This document shows, in pieces, positions 13,164-20,343 of a stretch of 20,343 bases of DNA. The DNA comes from an uncultured Clostridia bacterium (lineage in GTDB: Bacteria > Bacillota > Clostridia > Oscillospirales > Oscillospiraceae), in assembly GCA_947177005.1 (NCBI GenBank), contig CAMWSZ010000011.1, forward strand, positions 1 to 20,343. The letters are read 5' to 3'. Numbering within the stretch: the first letter of the stretch is position 1; each line of letters starts with the position of its first letter. The position numbers and the translations under genes are program-made. Under the pieces are notes generated by a model that was not told the origin of the DNA, did no database searches, and saw only the letters and a program-made list of their open reading frames with translations.

Positions 13164-14660
13164 TTACTCCTCCTGTCTTGACAGCTCCGCCGCCAGTTCA
13201 ACCAGAGCGTCAATAGTGGCGTGTTTTGCGATTTTCACGGGGATCTGGTGTTTTTTCGCCTCGGCGGCGGTCTGTTCCCCGATACATAGGCCGGTGATGC
13301 CACTGGCGCCGGGACCGGCGGCCGCAATAAAACCCTTGACCGTGGAGGCGGAGGTGAAGGTCACGTAGTCCAGACGGCGTTCCGCCAGAGCGTTTTTCAA
13401 CTCGTCCGCCTGCGGACCGCCGCAGCGGGTGCGGTAAATATGGATGTCGTCAAAGGCAATTTTTTTCCGTTCAAGCTGCTCCGTCAGGGCCGCGGAACCC
13501 TCCTCCGCCCGCAGCAGCAGTACCTTTCCGTCAGACCGTTCCGCCAGCGCCGCGCCCAGATGAGCGGCGTCATAGATTTCCGGCACCAGATCCGCGGAAA
13601 GCCCGCAGTGCTCCAGCGCCTTTGCGGTGGCGCTGCCAATGGCGGCCAGACGCACGCCGTTCAGCGCCCGGGCGTCCTTTCCCATGCCGCGCAGGCATTT
13701 CCAGAATATTTCTACACCAGTGGGACTGGTAAACGCCAGCCACGCATAACGGCCCACATCCCGCAGGGCCGCTTCCATTGGCAGGCACGGTTCAATAGGC
13801 ACTGTCTCAATGCAGGGGAATTCCCAGACATCCGCCCCCAAATCCCGCAGGCGGTCCGACAGCGTTCCGGCGCGGTTTTTGGGACGGGTTACCAGAATCC
13901 GTTTTCCATGCAGGGGCAGGCGGTCGAACCAGCACAGCAGCGGTCCCAGAGCGCAGACCTCCCCCACGATCAGCAGTGCCGGACTCCGGATTGCCATTTC
14001 TCCGGCCTTTTCCAGCAGCGTCCCTAGGGAGGCATCGCACCGCCGCTGAGTGGGCAGCGTCCCGTTTTCCACCATTGCGGCGGGGGTGTCAAAGGGCATT
14101 CCGGCGTCCGACAAGCCCTGTACGATTTTAGGGGCCGCCGATACGCTCATCAAAAACACCAGTGTCCCGCCGCCCTCCACAAGTGCCTTGTAGTTGATGT
14201 TGGGGTCCATGCCCCTGCGGGCGCGGCCTGTGATGATATGGAAAGAGGAACTGTGTTCCCGGTGGGTCACGGGGATGCCGCCGTAAGCCGCCGCCGCAAT
14301 GGCGGACGTCACCCCCGGCACCACCTCGAACGCAATGCCACCCCGTGCCAGCGCCTCCAGCTCCTCGCCGCCGCGTCCGAACACGAACGGGTCGCCGCCC
14401 TTTAACCGAACCACGTTATGGCCCTCCCGGGCCTCCCGCAGCAGGATCTCATTGATCTGGTCCTGCGGGATCAGGTGCCGCGACGCCTCTTTCCCCACGT
14501 CAATGGCCTTCGCCGAATCCGGGATCAGCGCCCGCACCGCCGGACCTACAAGGCGGTCATAGACCACCACGTCCGCCTGTTCCAGAGCACGGCGTCCTTT
14601 TACGGTAAGGAGTCCCGGGTCGCCGGGACCGGCTCCCACTAACGTCACTTTTCCGGTCAT
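13164..14660 (-). CDS. cobA-hemD: Fused uroporphyrinogen-III C-methyltransferase / uroporphyrinogen-III synthase
   Basis: A 498-residue two-domain protein. Residues 1 to about 245 are the SAM-dependent methyltransferase CobA/SumT: VTLVGAGPGDPGLLTVKG, VVYDRLV, LKGGDPFVFGRGGEE and VVPGVTSAIAAAAYGGIPVTHR. It makes precorrin-2 from uroporphyrinogen III. Residues about 250-498 are HemD (KRILVTRP..., LAFTSPTGVEIF, VTFTSASTVKGF), which cyclises hydroxymethylbilane. The fusion is common in Firmicutes that make siroheme or cobalamin and channels the intermediate away from heme. The ATG overlaps the hemC stop by 4 nt (14657-14660), with GGAGGA inside hemC as ribosome binding site. Confidence 0.96.
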   Translation of the reverse strand: MTGKVTLVGAGPGDPGLLTVKGRRALEQADVVVYDRLVGPAVRALIPDSAKAIDVGKEASRHLIPQDQINEILLREAREGHNVVRLKGGDPFVFGRGGEELEALARGGIAFEVVPGVTSAIAAAAYGGIPVTHREHSSSFHIITGRARRGMDPNINYKALVEGGGTLVFLMSVSAAPKIVQGLSDAGMPFDTPAAMVENGTLPTQRRCDASLGTLLEKAGEMAIRSPALLIVGEVCALGPLLCWFDRLPLHGKRILVTRPKNRAGTLSDRLRDLGADVWEFPCIETVPIEPCLPMEAALRDVGRYAWLAFTSPTGVEIFWKCLRGMGKDARALNGVRLAAIGSATAKALEHCGLSADLVPEIYDAAHLGAALAERSDGKVLLLRAEEGSAALTEQLERKKIAFDDIHIYRTRCGGPQADELKNALAERRLDYVTFTSASTVKGFIAAAGPGASGITGLCIGEQTAAEAKKHQIPVKIAKHATIDALVELAAELSRQEE

Positions 14661-15526
14661 GCCGCTTCCTCCTTCAATTTTTCCGCCAGCAAGGTTCCCA
14701 GGCTCTCCCCCTGCTCGGGAATGCCGCAGAGCAGGCCGCGGCTGATTTTGTTGTTTATGTCCACAAAAAGGCCGGAAATTTTCATGCTTTCCCCCTCAAT
14801 CACCGCATGGGCCGCCACGGGAGAGGAACAGCCGCCGTCCAGGGCGCGGATAAAGGCCCGTTCGGCGCGGGCGCACAGCTCCGCGTCCCGGTCCCGGACG
14901 CAGTCTAAAAACGATGTGTCCATGTCCCTGCGGCACTGTACCGCCAGAATCCCCTGCCCGGCGGCGGGGAGCATCTCCTGTAATGTAAAATAGCGGTGGA
15001 TACGGCCCTCCAGGCCCAGACGCCGCAGGCCCGCTGCCGCAAGCACCAACGCGCCGAATTCCCCGTTATCCAGCTCTTCCAGCCGGGTCAGCACGTTGCC
15101 GCGGACGGGGATTGTTGGGACACCCGGAAACAGCGCCTCCAATTGCAGGCGCCGCCGCAGGCTGGAACAGCCGATAGGTCCGTCTAAACGGTCCTTCCCC
15201 GCAGGCAGCACTAAGGCGTCCCGGGGGTCCTCCCGGCGGGTGAACGCGCATAGCGGCAAATCCGCCGGGATATCCGCCGGTAAATCCTTGCAGCTGTGTA
15301 CCGCCAGGTCCGCCCGTCCTTCCCGCAGGGCGGCGTCCAGTTCCCGCACAAACAGGCCCTTGCCGCCGATCTTGTCCAGGGGGCGGTCCAGAATGCGGTC
15401 GCCGGTGGTTTTCAGGGTCAGCAGTTCCGGTTCGATGTCCGGATGTGCGCCGGAAATGGCGTCCATTACGAGCTGCGACTGGATGACTGCCAGCCTGCTG
15501 GCCCGGCTTCCGATAATCAGTTTCAT
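14657..15526 (-). CDS. hemC: Porphobilinogen deaminase (hydroxymethylbilane synthase)
   Basis: A 289-residue HemC that polymerises four porphobilinogens into hydroxymethylbilane. The start IIGSRASRLAVIQSQLV, the KTTGDRI block, KGLFVRELD, the catalytic HSCKDLP region and RGNVLTRL are all present. Cys233 in LDGGCSSPVAAHAV is the attachment point of the dipyrromethane cofactor. The usual GTSSLRR reads GCSSLRR (119-125), a mild variation. Length is slightly short compared with the 300-310 of E. coli but normal for Clostridia. It overlaps the upstream sirC-like gene by 4 nt and the downstream cobA-hemD by 4 nt, so the three are translationally coupled. Confidence 0.97.
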   Translation of the reverse strand: MKLIIGSRASRLAVIQSQLVMDAISGAHPDIEPELLTLKTTGDRILDRPLDKIGGKGLFVRELDAALREGRADLAVHSCKDLPADIPADLPLCAFTRREDPRDALVLPAGKDRLDGPIGCSSLRRRLQLEALFPGVPTIPVRGNVLTRLEELDNGEFGALVLAAAGLRRLGLEGRIHRYFTLQEMLPAAGQGILAVQCRRDMDTSFLDCVRDRDAELCARAERAFIRALDGGCSSPVAAHAVIEGESMKISGLFVDINNKISRGLLCGIPEQGESLGTLLAEKLKEEAA

Positions 15527-15966
15527 TTGTATTCCCCCAGTAGTTCACGGATCTGCCGGGCAGCGGCGGCGGTGCGCCGGTGGTCGGAACCGTCCCCGGC
15601 CACTCCGGCGGTTATGCCGCCGCCCTCACAGACGGCGGGAAAGAAAAAATCGCATTCCGCCGGGCAGTCCGAGCGGTTGAACAGCACGCCCCGTTCCCGC
15701 GCCTCACGGCCTGCCGCGGCATTGGTTTCCGGGTCATTGGCGGCGGCCAGCGCCAGAAACGCACCGGCAAAATCCCCGTACTGATACTTCCGCGGGATAT
15801 GCCGGACGCCCTCCAGAGGCCGCGCCAGCACCGGAGAAACAATTGTCACCGCCGCGCCGAACCGTGTCAGGACCTCCGCCCGCCGCAGGCCCACCGTTCC
15901 GCCTCCAATGATGACGGCGGAACGGCCTGTCAGATCCAGAAAAAGCGGGAAGCGTTTATTGCCCAT
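15523..15966 (-). CDS. Siroheme synthase N-terminal (precorrin-2 dehydrogenase) domain protein, short form
   Basis: A 147-residue Met8/CysG N-terminal-type protein. The NAD-binding Rossmann motif is VIIGGGTVGLRRAEVL (18-33) with LTRFGAAVTIVSP after it, then the ANDPETNAAA segment and the NRSDCPAECDFFFPA block around residues 100-111 where this family has its catalytic Asp. It oxidises precorrin-2 to sirohydrochlorin with NAD+. Typical family members exceed 200 residues; here the C-terminal helical part that helps iron insertion in Met8 is missing, so it may act only as the dehydrogenase. GGAGGG lies 5 nt before the ATG. It overlaps the end of lgt by 11 nt and the start of hemC by 4 nt. Confidence 0.9.
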   Translation of the reverse strand: MGNKRFPLFLDLTGRSAVIIGGGTVGLRRAEVLTRFGAAVTIVSPVLARPLEGVRHIPRKYQYGDFAGAFLALAAANDPETNAAAGREARERGVLFNRSDCPAECDFFFPAVCEGGGITAGVAGDGSDHRRTAAAARQIRELLGEYK

Positions 15967-16861
15967 GCTGTCCCTCCGTCTGAACGGCGGCGGCTGTCAC
16001 ATACAGCGCGTCCTTTCCGGCGGGGTGGCGGCGTTTGTTCACCACCAGCACCGCAGATGCCGCAGCGACTAAAATCATACTCAGCGCCTGACTGACCCGC
16101 ACCGGCTGTCCGAACAGCGTCAGGCCGAACAGATAGAGGCTGTCGGTGCGCATCCCCTCGATCCAGGTGCGGCCAACGCCGTACCAGATAAAATAAAAGC
16201 AGGCGTTTTCTCCGTCGAAGGTCCGTATGCGGGAGATCAGGAAAAAAATCAGCAGAAATCCAATGATGTTCCAGAGGCTTTCATAGAAGAAGGTGGGGTG
16301 GACCTCTACATATTCCGAGGCCGACGTCCACAGCCGCATCCGCCACGGGACCGTGGTCTCGCCGCCGAAAGCCTCCCGGTTGACGAAGTTGCCCCAGCGG
16401 CCTACGGCCTGTCCGATGAGCAGCCCCATGACCCCCAGATCCGCGAACGCGCCAAAGGGAATATTTTTCTTTTTGCAGAAGGTCCGCAGAACGATATACG
16501 ACATAATGATCGTGCCGTAGATCGCCAGCCCGCCGTCCCATATGGCAATCATTTTCCCCCAGTTCAGACTGCCGTCCGGGTTCCGGTACAGGTCCAGATA
16601 AAACAGGACGTAGTAGATTCTGGAGCCCAGAATGCACAGCGGAATCTGCCAGATAATCATATCATACACATTGTCGCTGGTGAGGCCGTAGTCCTTTGAC
16701 CGCCAGGCGCAGAACAGCACCGCCAAAATCAGGCCCGCGCAGATGATGATGCCATACCAATAGATCCCGTTTCCGAAATGGACCGCCACGCGGGAGGGGT
16801 TTACGGACCAGTCCCCAAACAGGCCGGGAAAGCTGACCGGCATATCGCTCCTAACGTTCAT
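15956..16861 (-). CDS. lgt: Prolipoprotein diacylglyceryl transferase
   Basis: A 301-residue membrane enzyme that transfers diacylglycerol from phosphatidylglycerol to the lipobox cysteine of prolipoproteins, the first step of lipoprotein maturation. Seven or so hydrophobic helices are visible. The Lgt signature is GRWGNFVNREAFGG (154-167), with IWDGGLAIYG (107-116), HPTFFYESLWN (188-198) and a conserved Arg in EGMRTDSL. Tyr115 stands where E. coli Lgt has His103. The ATG at 16861 has GGGAGG 9 nt upstream. It starts 14 nt after the M16 peptidase stop and overlaps the next gene by 11 nt, placing a housekeeping membrane gene inside the tetrapyrrole operon. Confidence 0.96.
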   Translation of the reverse strand: MNVRSDMPVSFPGLFGDWSVNPSRVAVHFGNGIYWYGIIICAGLILAVLFCAWRSKDYGLTSDNVYDMIIWQIPLCILGSRIYYVLFYLDLYRNPDGSLNWGKMIAIWDGGLAIYGTIIMSYIVLRTFCKKKNIPFGAFADLGVMGLLIGQAVGRWGNFVNREAFGGETTVPWRMRLWTSASEYVEVHPTFFYESLWNIIGFLLIFFLISRIRTFDGENACFYFIWYGVGRTWIEGMRTDSLYLFGLTLFGQPVRVSQALSMILVAAASAVLVVNKRRHPAGKDALYVTAAAVQTEGQHGQ

Positions 16862-16875
16862 CCCGCCAGTCCTCC

Positions 16876-18144
16876 CTACACAGGCTCGATAATGGACAAG
16901 GCGGCCCGCTCTTCCGTTACGGTCTCCCGCAGGAAGGCTTCAACGTCCGCCTTTGTCACGGTCTCGAAAATCTCCGGGAAACGGAAATAGTCAAAATTCC
17001 GGAAATGCCCTTCCGACATGCTGATTGCAATGTTATCAAAGGTGTTGAGGCTGCGGATCATGCGCCCGTATGCCGCGCGCTGAATCTGCCGGAAGAAATT
17101 TTCGTCTACGCCCTCTTCTCCCAGACGCCGCGCTTCCGCCAGCAGCTCGTCCACCACCCGGGCGGGGTCCTTCACGTCGCCGCCTACATAGAGATAGGCC
17201 GCGCCGGGGAGGGAATCGACGTTGCCGCCCAGACTGGCGTTGATAACGCCCTCCGAATACAGCCGGGTATACAGCGGGCTGGACCCGCCGAACAGCGCGT
17301 CGCAGGCCAGATCCCCCAGAATGCCCTGCCGGAGATAACCGTCCCCGCTCTCCGCGGGAACGAACTTGCAGCCCAACAGGAACATGGGCATGGAGACCTC
17401 CATTTTCCGGTGAAACTCCCGCCGCACCGGTGACATGCTCTCCGTGCGGCCATAGTCCCGGGGAATCGCCGGGCCGCTCTCCCGGGGCAGAATCTCCTCC
17501 GCGATTGCCGCGATTTTATCCGGGTCCACGTTGCCCACGCACACCAGCGTCATATTTCCGGGGGTATAAAACGCGCGGTGGCAGTCGTAGAGGGTCTGGG
17601 GCGTAATCTGACGGATACTGTCCACGGTCCCGGCAATGGGAATGCGGACCGGACTGTCCTGATACAGACACTCCATCAGGTTTGCATAGATCCGCCACTC
17701 CGGGTCGTCCTCAATCATGCGGATCTCCTGAGCAATGATCCCCTGCTCCTTTTTCACGCTCTCCTCCGTAAAGTAGGGCACGGACACAAAGCTCAGCAGC
17801 AGGCGGAGATTGTCATAGAAATGCTCTGTACACTCCACATGGTAGGCGGTCATGGCGTTGCTGGTGAAAGCGTTGTCCACCGCGCCGTTTTTGGCGAACT
17901 CCTGAAGAACGTTGCCCTCCTCCGTGTCAAACATCTTGTGCTCCAGATAGTGGGCGATACCGGCGGGGGTGTCCAGCCATTGGCCGTTCAGCTCAAAACG
18001 CATATCCATTCCGCCGTATCTGACGGCGAAAAAGGCGTAGCTCTTGACGTGGAGCGGTTTCGACACCACCACCAGCTCCAGGCCGTTGTCCAGACGCTGG
18101 CGGTAAATGTTTTCTCCCACACGGGGATATTCGATTGCAGTCAT
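16876..18144 (-). CDS. M16-family zinc peptidase, catalytic member (YmfH-like)
   Basis: A 422-residue insulinase-family (M16) metallopeptidase. The inverted zinc motif HxxEH is at His65, Glu68 and His69 (HYLEHKMF), with the third ligand likely Glu140 or Glu145 in IIAQEIRMIEDDP. Both M16 half-domains are present. The family pairs a catalytic subunit with an inactive one, and the inactive homologue is directly upstream (2-nt gap). The arrangement matches YmfF/YmfH of Bacillus subtilis, which current annotation links loosely to EF-P modification; that link is not testable here. GGAGG ends 7 nt before the ATG and lies inside the upstream gene. No signal peptide, so probably cytoplasmic. Confidence 0.93.
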   Translation of the reverse strand: MTAIEYPRVGENIYRQRLDNGLELVVVSKPLHVKSYAFFAVRYGGMDMRFELNGQWLDTPAGIAHYLEHKMFDTEEGNVLQEFAKNGAVDNAFTSNAMTAYHVECTEHFYDNLRLLLSFVSVPYFTEESVKKEQGIIAQEIRMIEDDPEWRIYANLMECLYQDSPVRIPIAGTVDSIRQITPQTLYDCHRAFYTPGNMTLVCVGNVDPDKIAAIAEEILPRESGPAIPRDYGRTESMSPVRREFHRKMEVSMPMFLLGCKFVPAESGDGYLRQGILGDLACDALFGGSSPLYTRLYSEGVINASLGGNVDSLPGAAYLYVGGDVKDPARVVDELLAEARRLGEEGVDENFFRQIQRAAYGRMIRSLNTFDNIAISMSEGHFRNFDYFRFPEIFETVTKADVEAFLRETVTEERAALSIIEPV

Positions 18145-18146
18145 GT

Positions 18147-19403
18147 TTATGCCTCCTTCCCTTTGAGGAAATAGATCGTATCCGGCCGGACCGCCTGTGC
18201 CGCCGCAATCACGCGCTCCGGCGTCACGGCCTCAATGGCCGCGGCCATCTCCTGCGGGGTTTCCGTACTGCCCGCTGCGGCCTGCGAGATGATGAAATCC
18301 TCCTGAGCCGTCGGGGAATCGTCAATGGTGCGCAGGTCGTTGCGGAGGGCGCTTTTCGCGCCGGTGAACTCCCAGTCCTCCCACTCGCCGCGCCGCAGCG
18401 CGTCCAGCTGGGCCATGATCTCCTCCACCGCGGGGTCATAGTTTTTCGGCGCGATGCCGGAGGAGACCAGCACGACTCCTTTGCGGCGGTCGTAGCTGCT
18501 GCCCGCGTAGTAGCAGAGGGACAGCTTTTCCCGCACGTTGAGGAAAAGTTTGGAGTTGCTGCCGCCGCCGTACATGGTGTTCATCATAATGGACGCCGGG
18601 ACATCCTCGCTGCTGGAGCGGAAGCCGATGCAGAGTTTTCCCTGCGTCACGTCCATTTCCTCTGTCACGAGACGGTACTTTTCCGGCGCGGGACGCCGGG
18701 TAGTGACAGCCGGTTCCAGCCGTCCCCCCCGGGGCAGGCCGGCCAGGGCCTTCCGAAAGGCGTCAAACATCTTTTCCTCCGGTGCGGACCCGCAGTAGAA
18801 CAGCTCCAGACGGGCCTGCGGCAGAATGGAACGGTAGTGGCCGTCCAGCATTTCCGTTGTAATGGCCTCCGCCGTCTCCACGGACCCCGCCCGGCTCACG
18901 CCGTATGGCTCGTCCCGGAACATCTCCTCCCGCAGACGCTGTGCGGCATACGCCCGCTTGTCGTTGATGATGCTGCGGATCACGTCAACGAGATTTTCCC
19001 GCTCGTTGTTCACGAACAGGGGATTCAGCCGTCCGTCCACAAGGGACGGGTCGCAGAGGATCTCGCCCATCAGCCGGGCCATGGGCTCCAGCAGGCTTTC
19101 GCCGGTGGGCACATACCGGTCGTCGATGCAGCTGGCACCAAAGCCGAAGATCTGGTTTTCGCCGGACCGCCGGACAGACGCCCCTATCCGTGCCCCGTAG
19201 AGCAGGTCCAGCTCACGCCCCAGCGCCTGAAGATTCGGGCAGCGGGCTGTGCCGCGGCTGAGCACGTTCACCAGCAGCGCGTTCAGCGAGGCGGTCTCTC
19301 TGGACAGCGGGACGGTCATCTGCGCACTGAAAAAGCCTGTTTTGTGTTTCTCAGCAGGCACGCAGGTCAGGAATACATTATCGGTTAGCAGTTGTCGCGT
19401 CAT
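18147..19403 (-). CDS. M16-family peptidase homologue, inactive partner (YmfF-like)
   Basis: A 418-residue M16-fold protein without the zinc motif: the position of HxxEH reads LLVNVLSRGTAR (around residues 43-54). The second half keeps M16 structural features such as MYGGGSNSKLFLNVREKLSLCYYAGSSYD (about 270-298), where the glycine-rich loop and the R...Y pair help to bind peptide in the catalytic chamber. It therefore probably forms a heterodimer with the active M16 protein encoded 2 nt downstream, as YmfF does with YmfH in Bacillus. AAGGAG about 10 nt upstream supports the ATG at 19403. It is the first gene of the seven-gene operon. Confidence 0.9.
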   Translation of the reverse strand: MTRQLLTDNVFLTCVPAEKHKTGFFSAQMTVPLSRETASLNALLVNVLSRGTARCPNLQALGRELDLLYGARIGASVRRSGENQIFGFGASCIDDRYVPTGESLLEPMARLMGEILCDPSLVDGRLNPLFVNNERENLVDVIRSIINDKRAYAAQRLREEMFRDEPYGVSRAGSVETAEAITTEMLDGHYRSILPQARLELFYCGSAPEEKMFDAFRKALAGLPRGGRLEPAVTTRRPAPEKYRLVTEEMDVTQGKLCIGFRSSSEDVPASIMMNTMYGGGSNSKLFLNVREKLSLCYYAGSSYDRRKGVVLVSSGIAPKNYDPAVEEIMAQLDALRRGEWEDWEFTGAKSALRNDLRTIDDSPTAQEDFIISQAAAGSTETPQEMAAAIEAVTPERVIAAAQAVRPDTIYFLKGKEA

Positions 19404-19438
19404 ATGACGGTTTCTCCTTCTCTAGTCAAATCTCTCCT

Positions 19439-19467
19439 AGTATATACCATTTCCTCCGCACTTTCCA
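19439..19467 (-). promoter_or_regulatory. Promoter of the M16-lgt-tetrapyrrole operon
   Basis: Read on the - strand, TGGAAA (19462-19467) and TATACT (19439-19444) are spaced by 17 bp and TGG lies just upstream (TGGTATATACT). It is the only good promoter match upstream of the first M16 gene. No second promoter could be recognised inside the tightly packed operon. Confidence 0.55.
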
Positions 19468-19572
19468 TACCTGAGACGGTTTTATTGAGAAAAATTTTTC
19501 TCCCGTTTCGGCGCGCCCTTTTTTCCGCCCGCCTTTTGGGCCGTATCCGGAAAAAAATGTGCAATATGCTTG

Positions 19573-19601
19573 TTGACATTCCATTTTTTCGGTGCTATGA
19601 T
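19573..19601 (+). promoter_or_regulatory. Strong promoter of the ATP synthase operon
   Basis: A perfect TTGACA at 19573-19578, a 17-bp spacer and TATGAT at 19596-19601, with an extended -10 TG at 19593-19594. Transcription should start near 19608, leaving a leader of about 74 nt before the GTG at 19682. The strength fits a housekeeping operon. Confidence 0.85.
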
Positions 19602-19611
19602 TGGGTACTGT

Positions 19612-19659
19612 GAGGCCGCAGTCCTTTCCTGAAAGGGCTGGCCTCTCCTTATATTTTTT
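19612..19659 (+). promoter_or_regulatory. Structured leader of atpB, attenuator-like hairpin
   Basis: GAGGCC (19612-19617) pairs with GGCCTC (19640-19645), and inside it AGTCCTTT pairs with AAAGGGCT. A run of six T follows at 19654-19659, so the element resembles an intrinsic terminator between promoter and gene. The arm CCTTTC (19623-19628) could alternatively pair with the GAAAGG of the Shine-Dalgarno (19662-19667), and CTCCTT (19645-19650) with AAGGAG (19664-19669). Competing structures of this kind would permit regulation; this is inference from base pairing only. Confidence 0.45.
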
Positions 19660-19681
19660 CAGAAAGGAGTTGTTTCCTGCT

Positions 19682-20343
19682 GTGGATAAGAAAAAACGCA
19701 GCGCTGCTATCGGTTTCGGCGCGGCGGCGGCAGTATTTCTGGCCGGCGCGCTCCTGACCGGAGGGGGAGGCGGGGAACATGAGCCCATTCAGGAGGTCAT
19801 GCAGGACGCCGTGCTCCATGAATCCGCCCGCGTGAGCCTGTTCGGAATCCGGGACGTCAATCCGGGGCTGATCTCCGCCTTTACCGTCTCTGGTATTTTG
19901 ATACTCTTTGCCGCCGCGGTCCGAATCCTTGCGGTCCCCAAGTTCCGGTACAAACCCGGTAAATTCCAAATGCTTCTGGAGCAGGCGGTGGGGCTGTTTG
20001 ACGGCCTGGCAAAATCCAACAGCCCCCACCGGAACAGGTTCCTGGGCGCGTATGTCTTTACCGCCGGCGTATATATCTTCGTCGGAACGCTGTTCGAGCT
20101 GTTCGGCTTGCAGGCCGTGACGGTCACGGGACACTCGATTTCCCTGCCCGCCCCGCTGTCCGACATCAACGGCGCCATTGCGCTGGGCGTGTTCAGCTAC
20201 TGCGTCATTCTCTCGGGCGGCATCGCCGGAAACGGACTGCGGGGCGTGGGCGCGACGCTGAAGGATTTTTCCCTGCCGGTCTCCATGAGCTTCCGTATGT
20301 TCGGCGCGCTGCTCTCCGGCGCACTGGTGACAGAGCTTGTGTA
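19682..20343 (+). CDS. atpB: F-type ATP synthase subunit a (C-terminal end cut by the window)
   Basis: About 220 residues of the Fo subunit a, which forms the proton or sodium half-channels against the c-ring. The start is GTG, 12 nt after AGAAAGGAG (19661-19669). A hydrophobic N-terminal segment (residues 10-26), the LPAPLSDINGAIALGV block, which matches the family's P(T/S)xDLNxTLALA region, and SFRMFGALLSG near the window end support the call. Arg205 corresponds to the essential stator arginine (E. coli Arg210). The neighbouring Asn of the usual RLFGNM is an Ala here. The reading frame runs off the window; the rest of the atp operon presumably follows. The 278-bp gap before it contains the two divergent promoters and the leader hairpin. 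Confidence 0.88.
   Translation, partial: MDKKKRSAAIGFGAAAAVFLAGALLTGGGGGEHEPIQEVMQDAVLHESARVSLFGIRDVNPGLISAFTVSGILILFAAAVRILAVPKFRYKPGKFQMLLEQAVGLFDGLAKSNSPHRNRFLGAYVFTAGVYIFVGTLFELFGLQAVTVTGHSISLPAPLSDINGAIALGVFSYCVILSGGIAGNGLRGVGATLKDFSLPVSMSFRMFGALLSGALVTELV

Noticed and set aside
18135..19388. A 417-codon + strand frame opposite the inactive M16 gene
   Set aside because: Mirror frame of a conserved M16 protein; rich in His, Arg and Gly without any motif.
1..20343. CRISPR arrays, tRNA or rRNA genes, insertion sequences
   Set aside because: I saw no regularly spaced repeats, no cloverleaf-like or rRNA-like stretch and no transposase motifs or terminal inverted repeats in the window.

Overview
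The window looks like chromosomal DNA of an anaerobic, fairly GC-rich low-branching Firmicute, most likely a gut clostridium of the Oscillospiraceae type. The reasons are strong AGGAGG-type ribosome binding sites, sigma-A promoters with extended -10 boxes, a glycyl radical enzyme (which needs anaerobiosis), a paired active/inactive M16 peptidase set, and a tetrapyrrole operon with a fused CobA-HemD. The taxonomic call is inference from gene content.

Left part (1-3650, + strand): the tail of an unidentified AT-richer gene, then a promoter, an SNF2-family ATPase and a SWIM zinc-finger protein in a tight two-gene operon closed by a hairpin. This pair resembles the ywqA/ywqB type found in Bacillus.

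Glycyl radical cluster (3715-9767): a divergent AraC-type regulator (+) faces a three-gene operon (-) coding for a glycerol-dehydratase-class glycyl radical enzyme (GRE), its radical SAM activase (4-nt ATGA overlap) and an unusual 589-residue ROK-like ASKHA kinase with an unrecognised N-terminal domain. No microcompartment shell gene, aldehyde dehydrogenase or transporter is present here. The substrate cannot be assigned, and this is the best candidate for an undescribed pathway in the window.

Middle (9768-12171): an acyltransferase-3 membrane protein with its own promoter, convergent with a small XRE repressor. The repressor is divergent from a 183-residue membrane-anchored protein of unknown function. 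The intergenic region between the last two holds four similar 17-bp dyads, very probably the operators of the repressor, one of them filling the -35/-10 spacer. A strong bidirectional terminator separates this block from the next.

Tetrapyrrole operon (12177-19403, - strand): seven genes with gaps of at most 14 nt or small overlaps. In transcription order they are an inactive M16 homologue, an active M16 zinc peptidase, lgt, a short siroheme-synthase N-terminal protein, hemC, a cobA-hemD fusion and hemB. Together the last four convert ALA through porphobilinogen, hydroxymethylbilane and uroporphyrinogen III to precorrin-2 and sirohydrochlorin, so they point to siroheme/cobalamin rather than heme. 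hemA and hemL, which make ALA, are absent from the operon.

Right edge (19404-20343, + strand): a divergent, near-consensus promoter and a structured leader precede atpB, the start of an F-type ATP synthase operon, which is cut by the window end.
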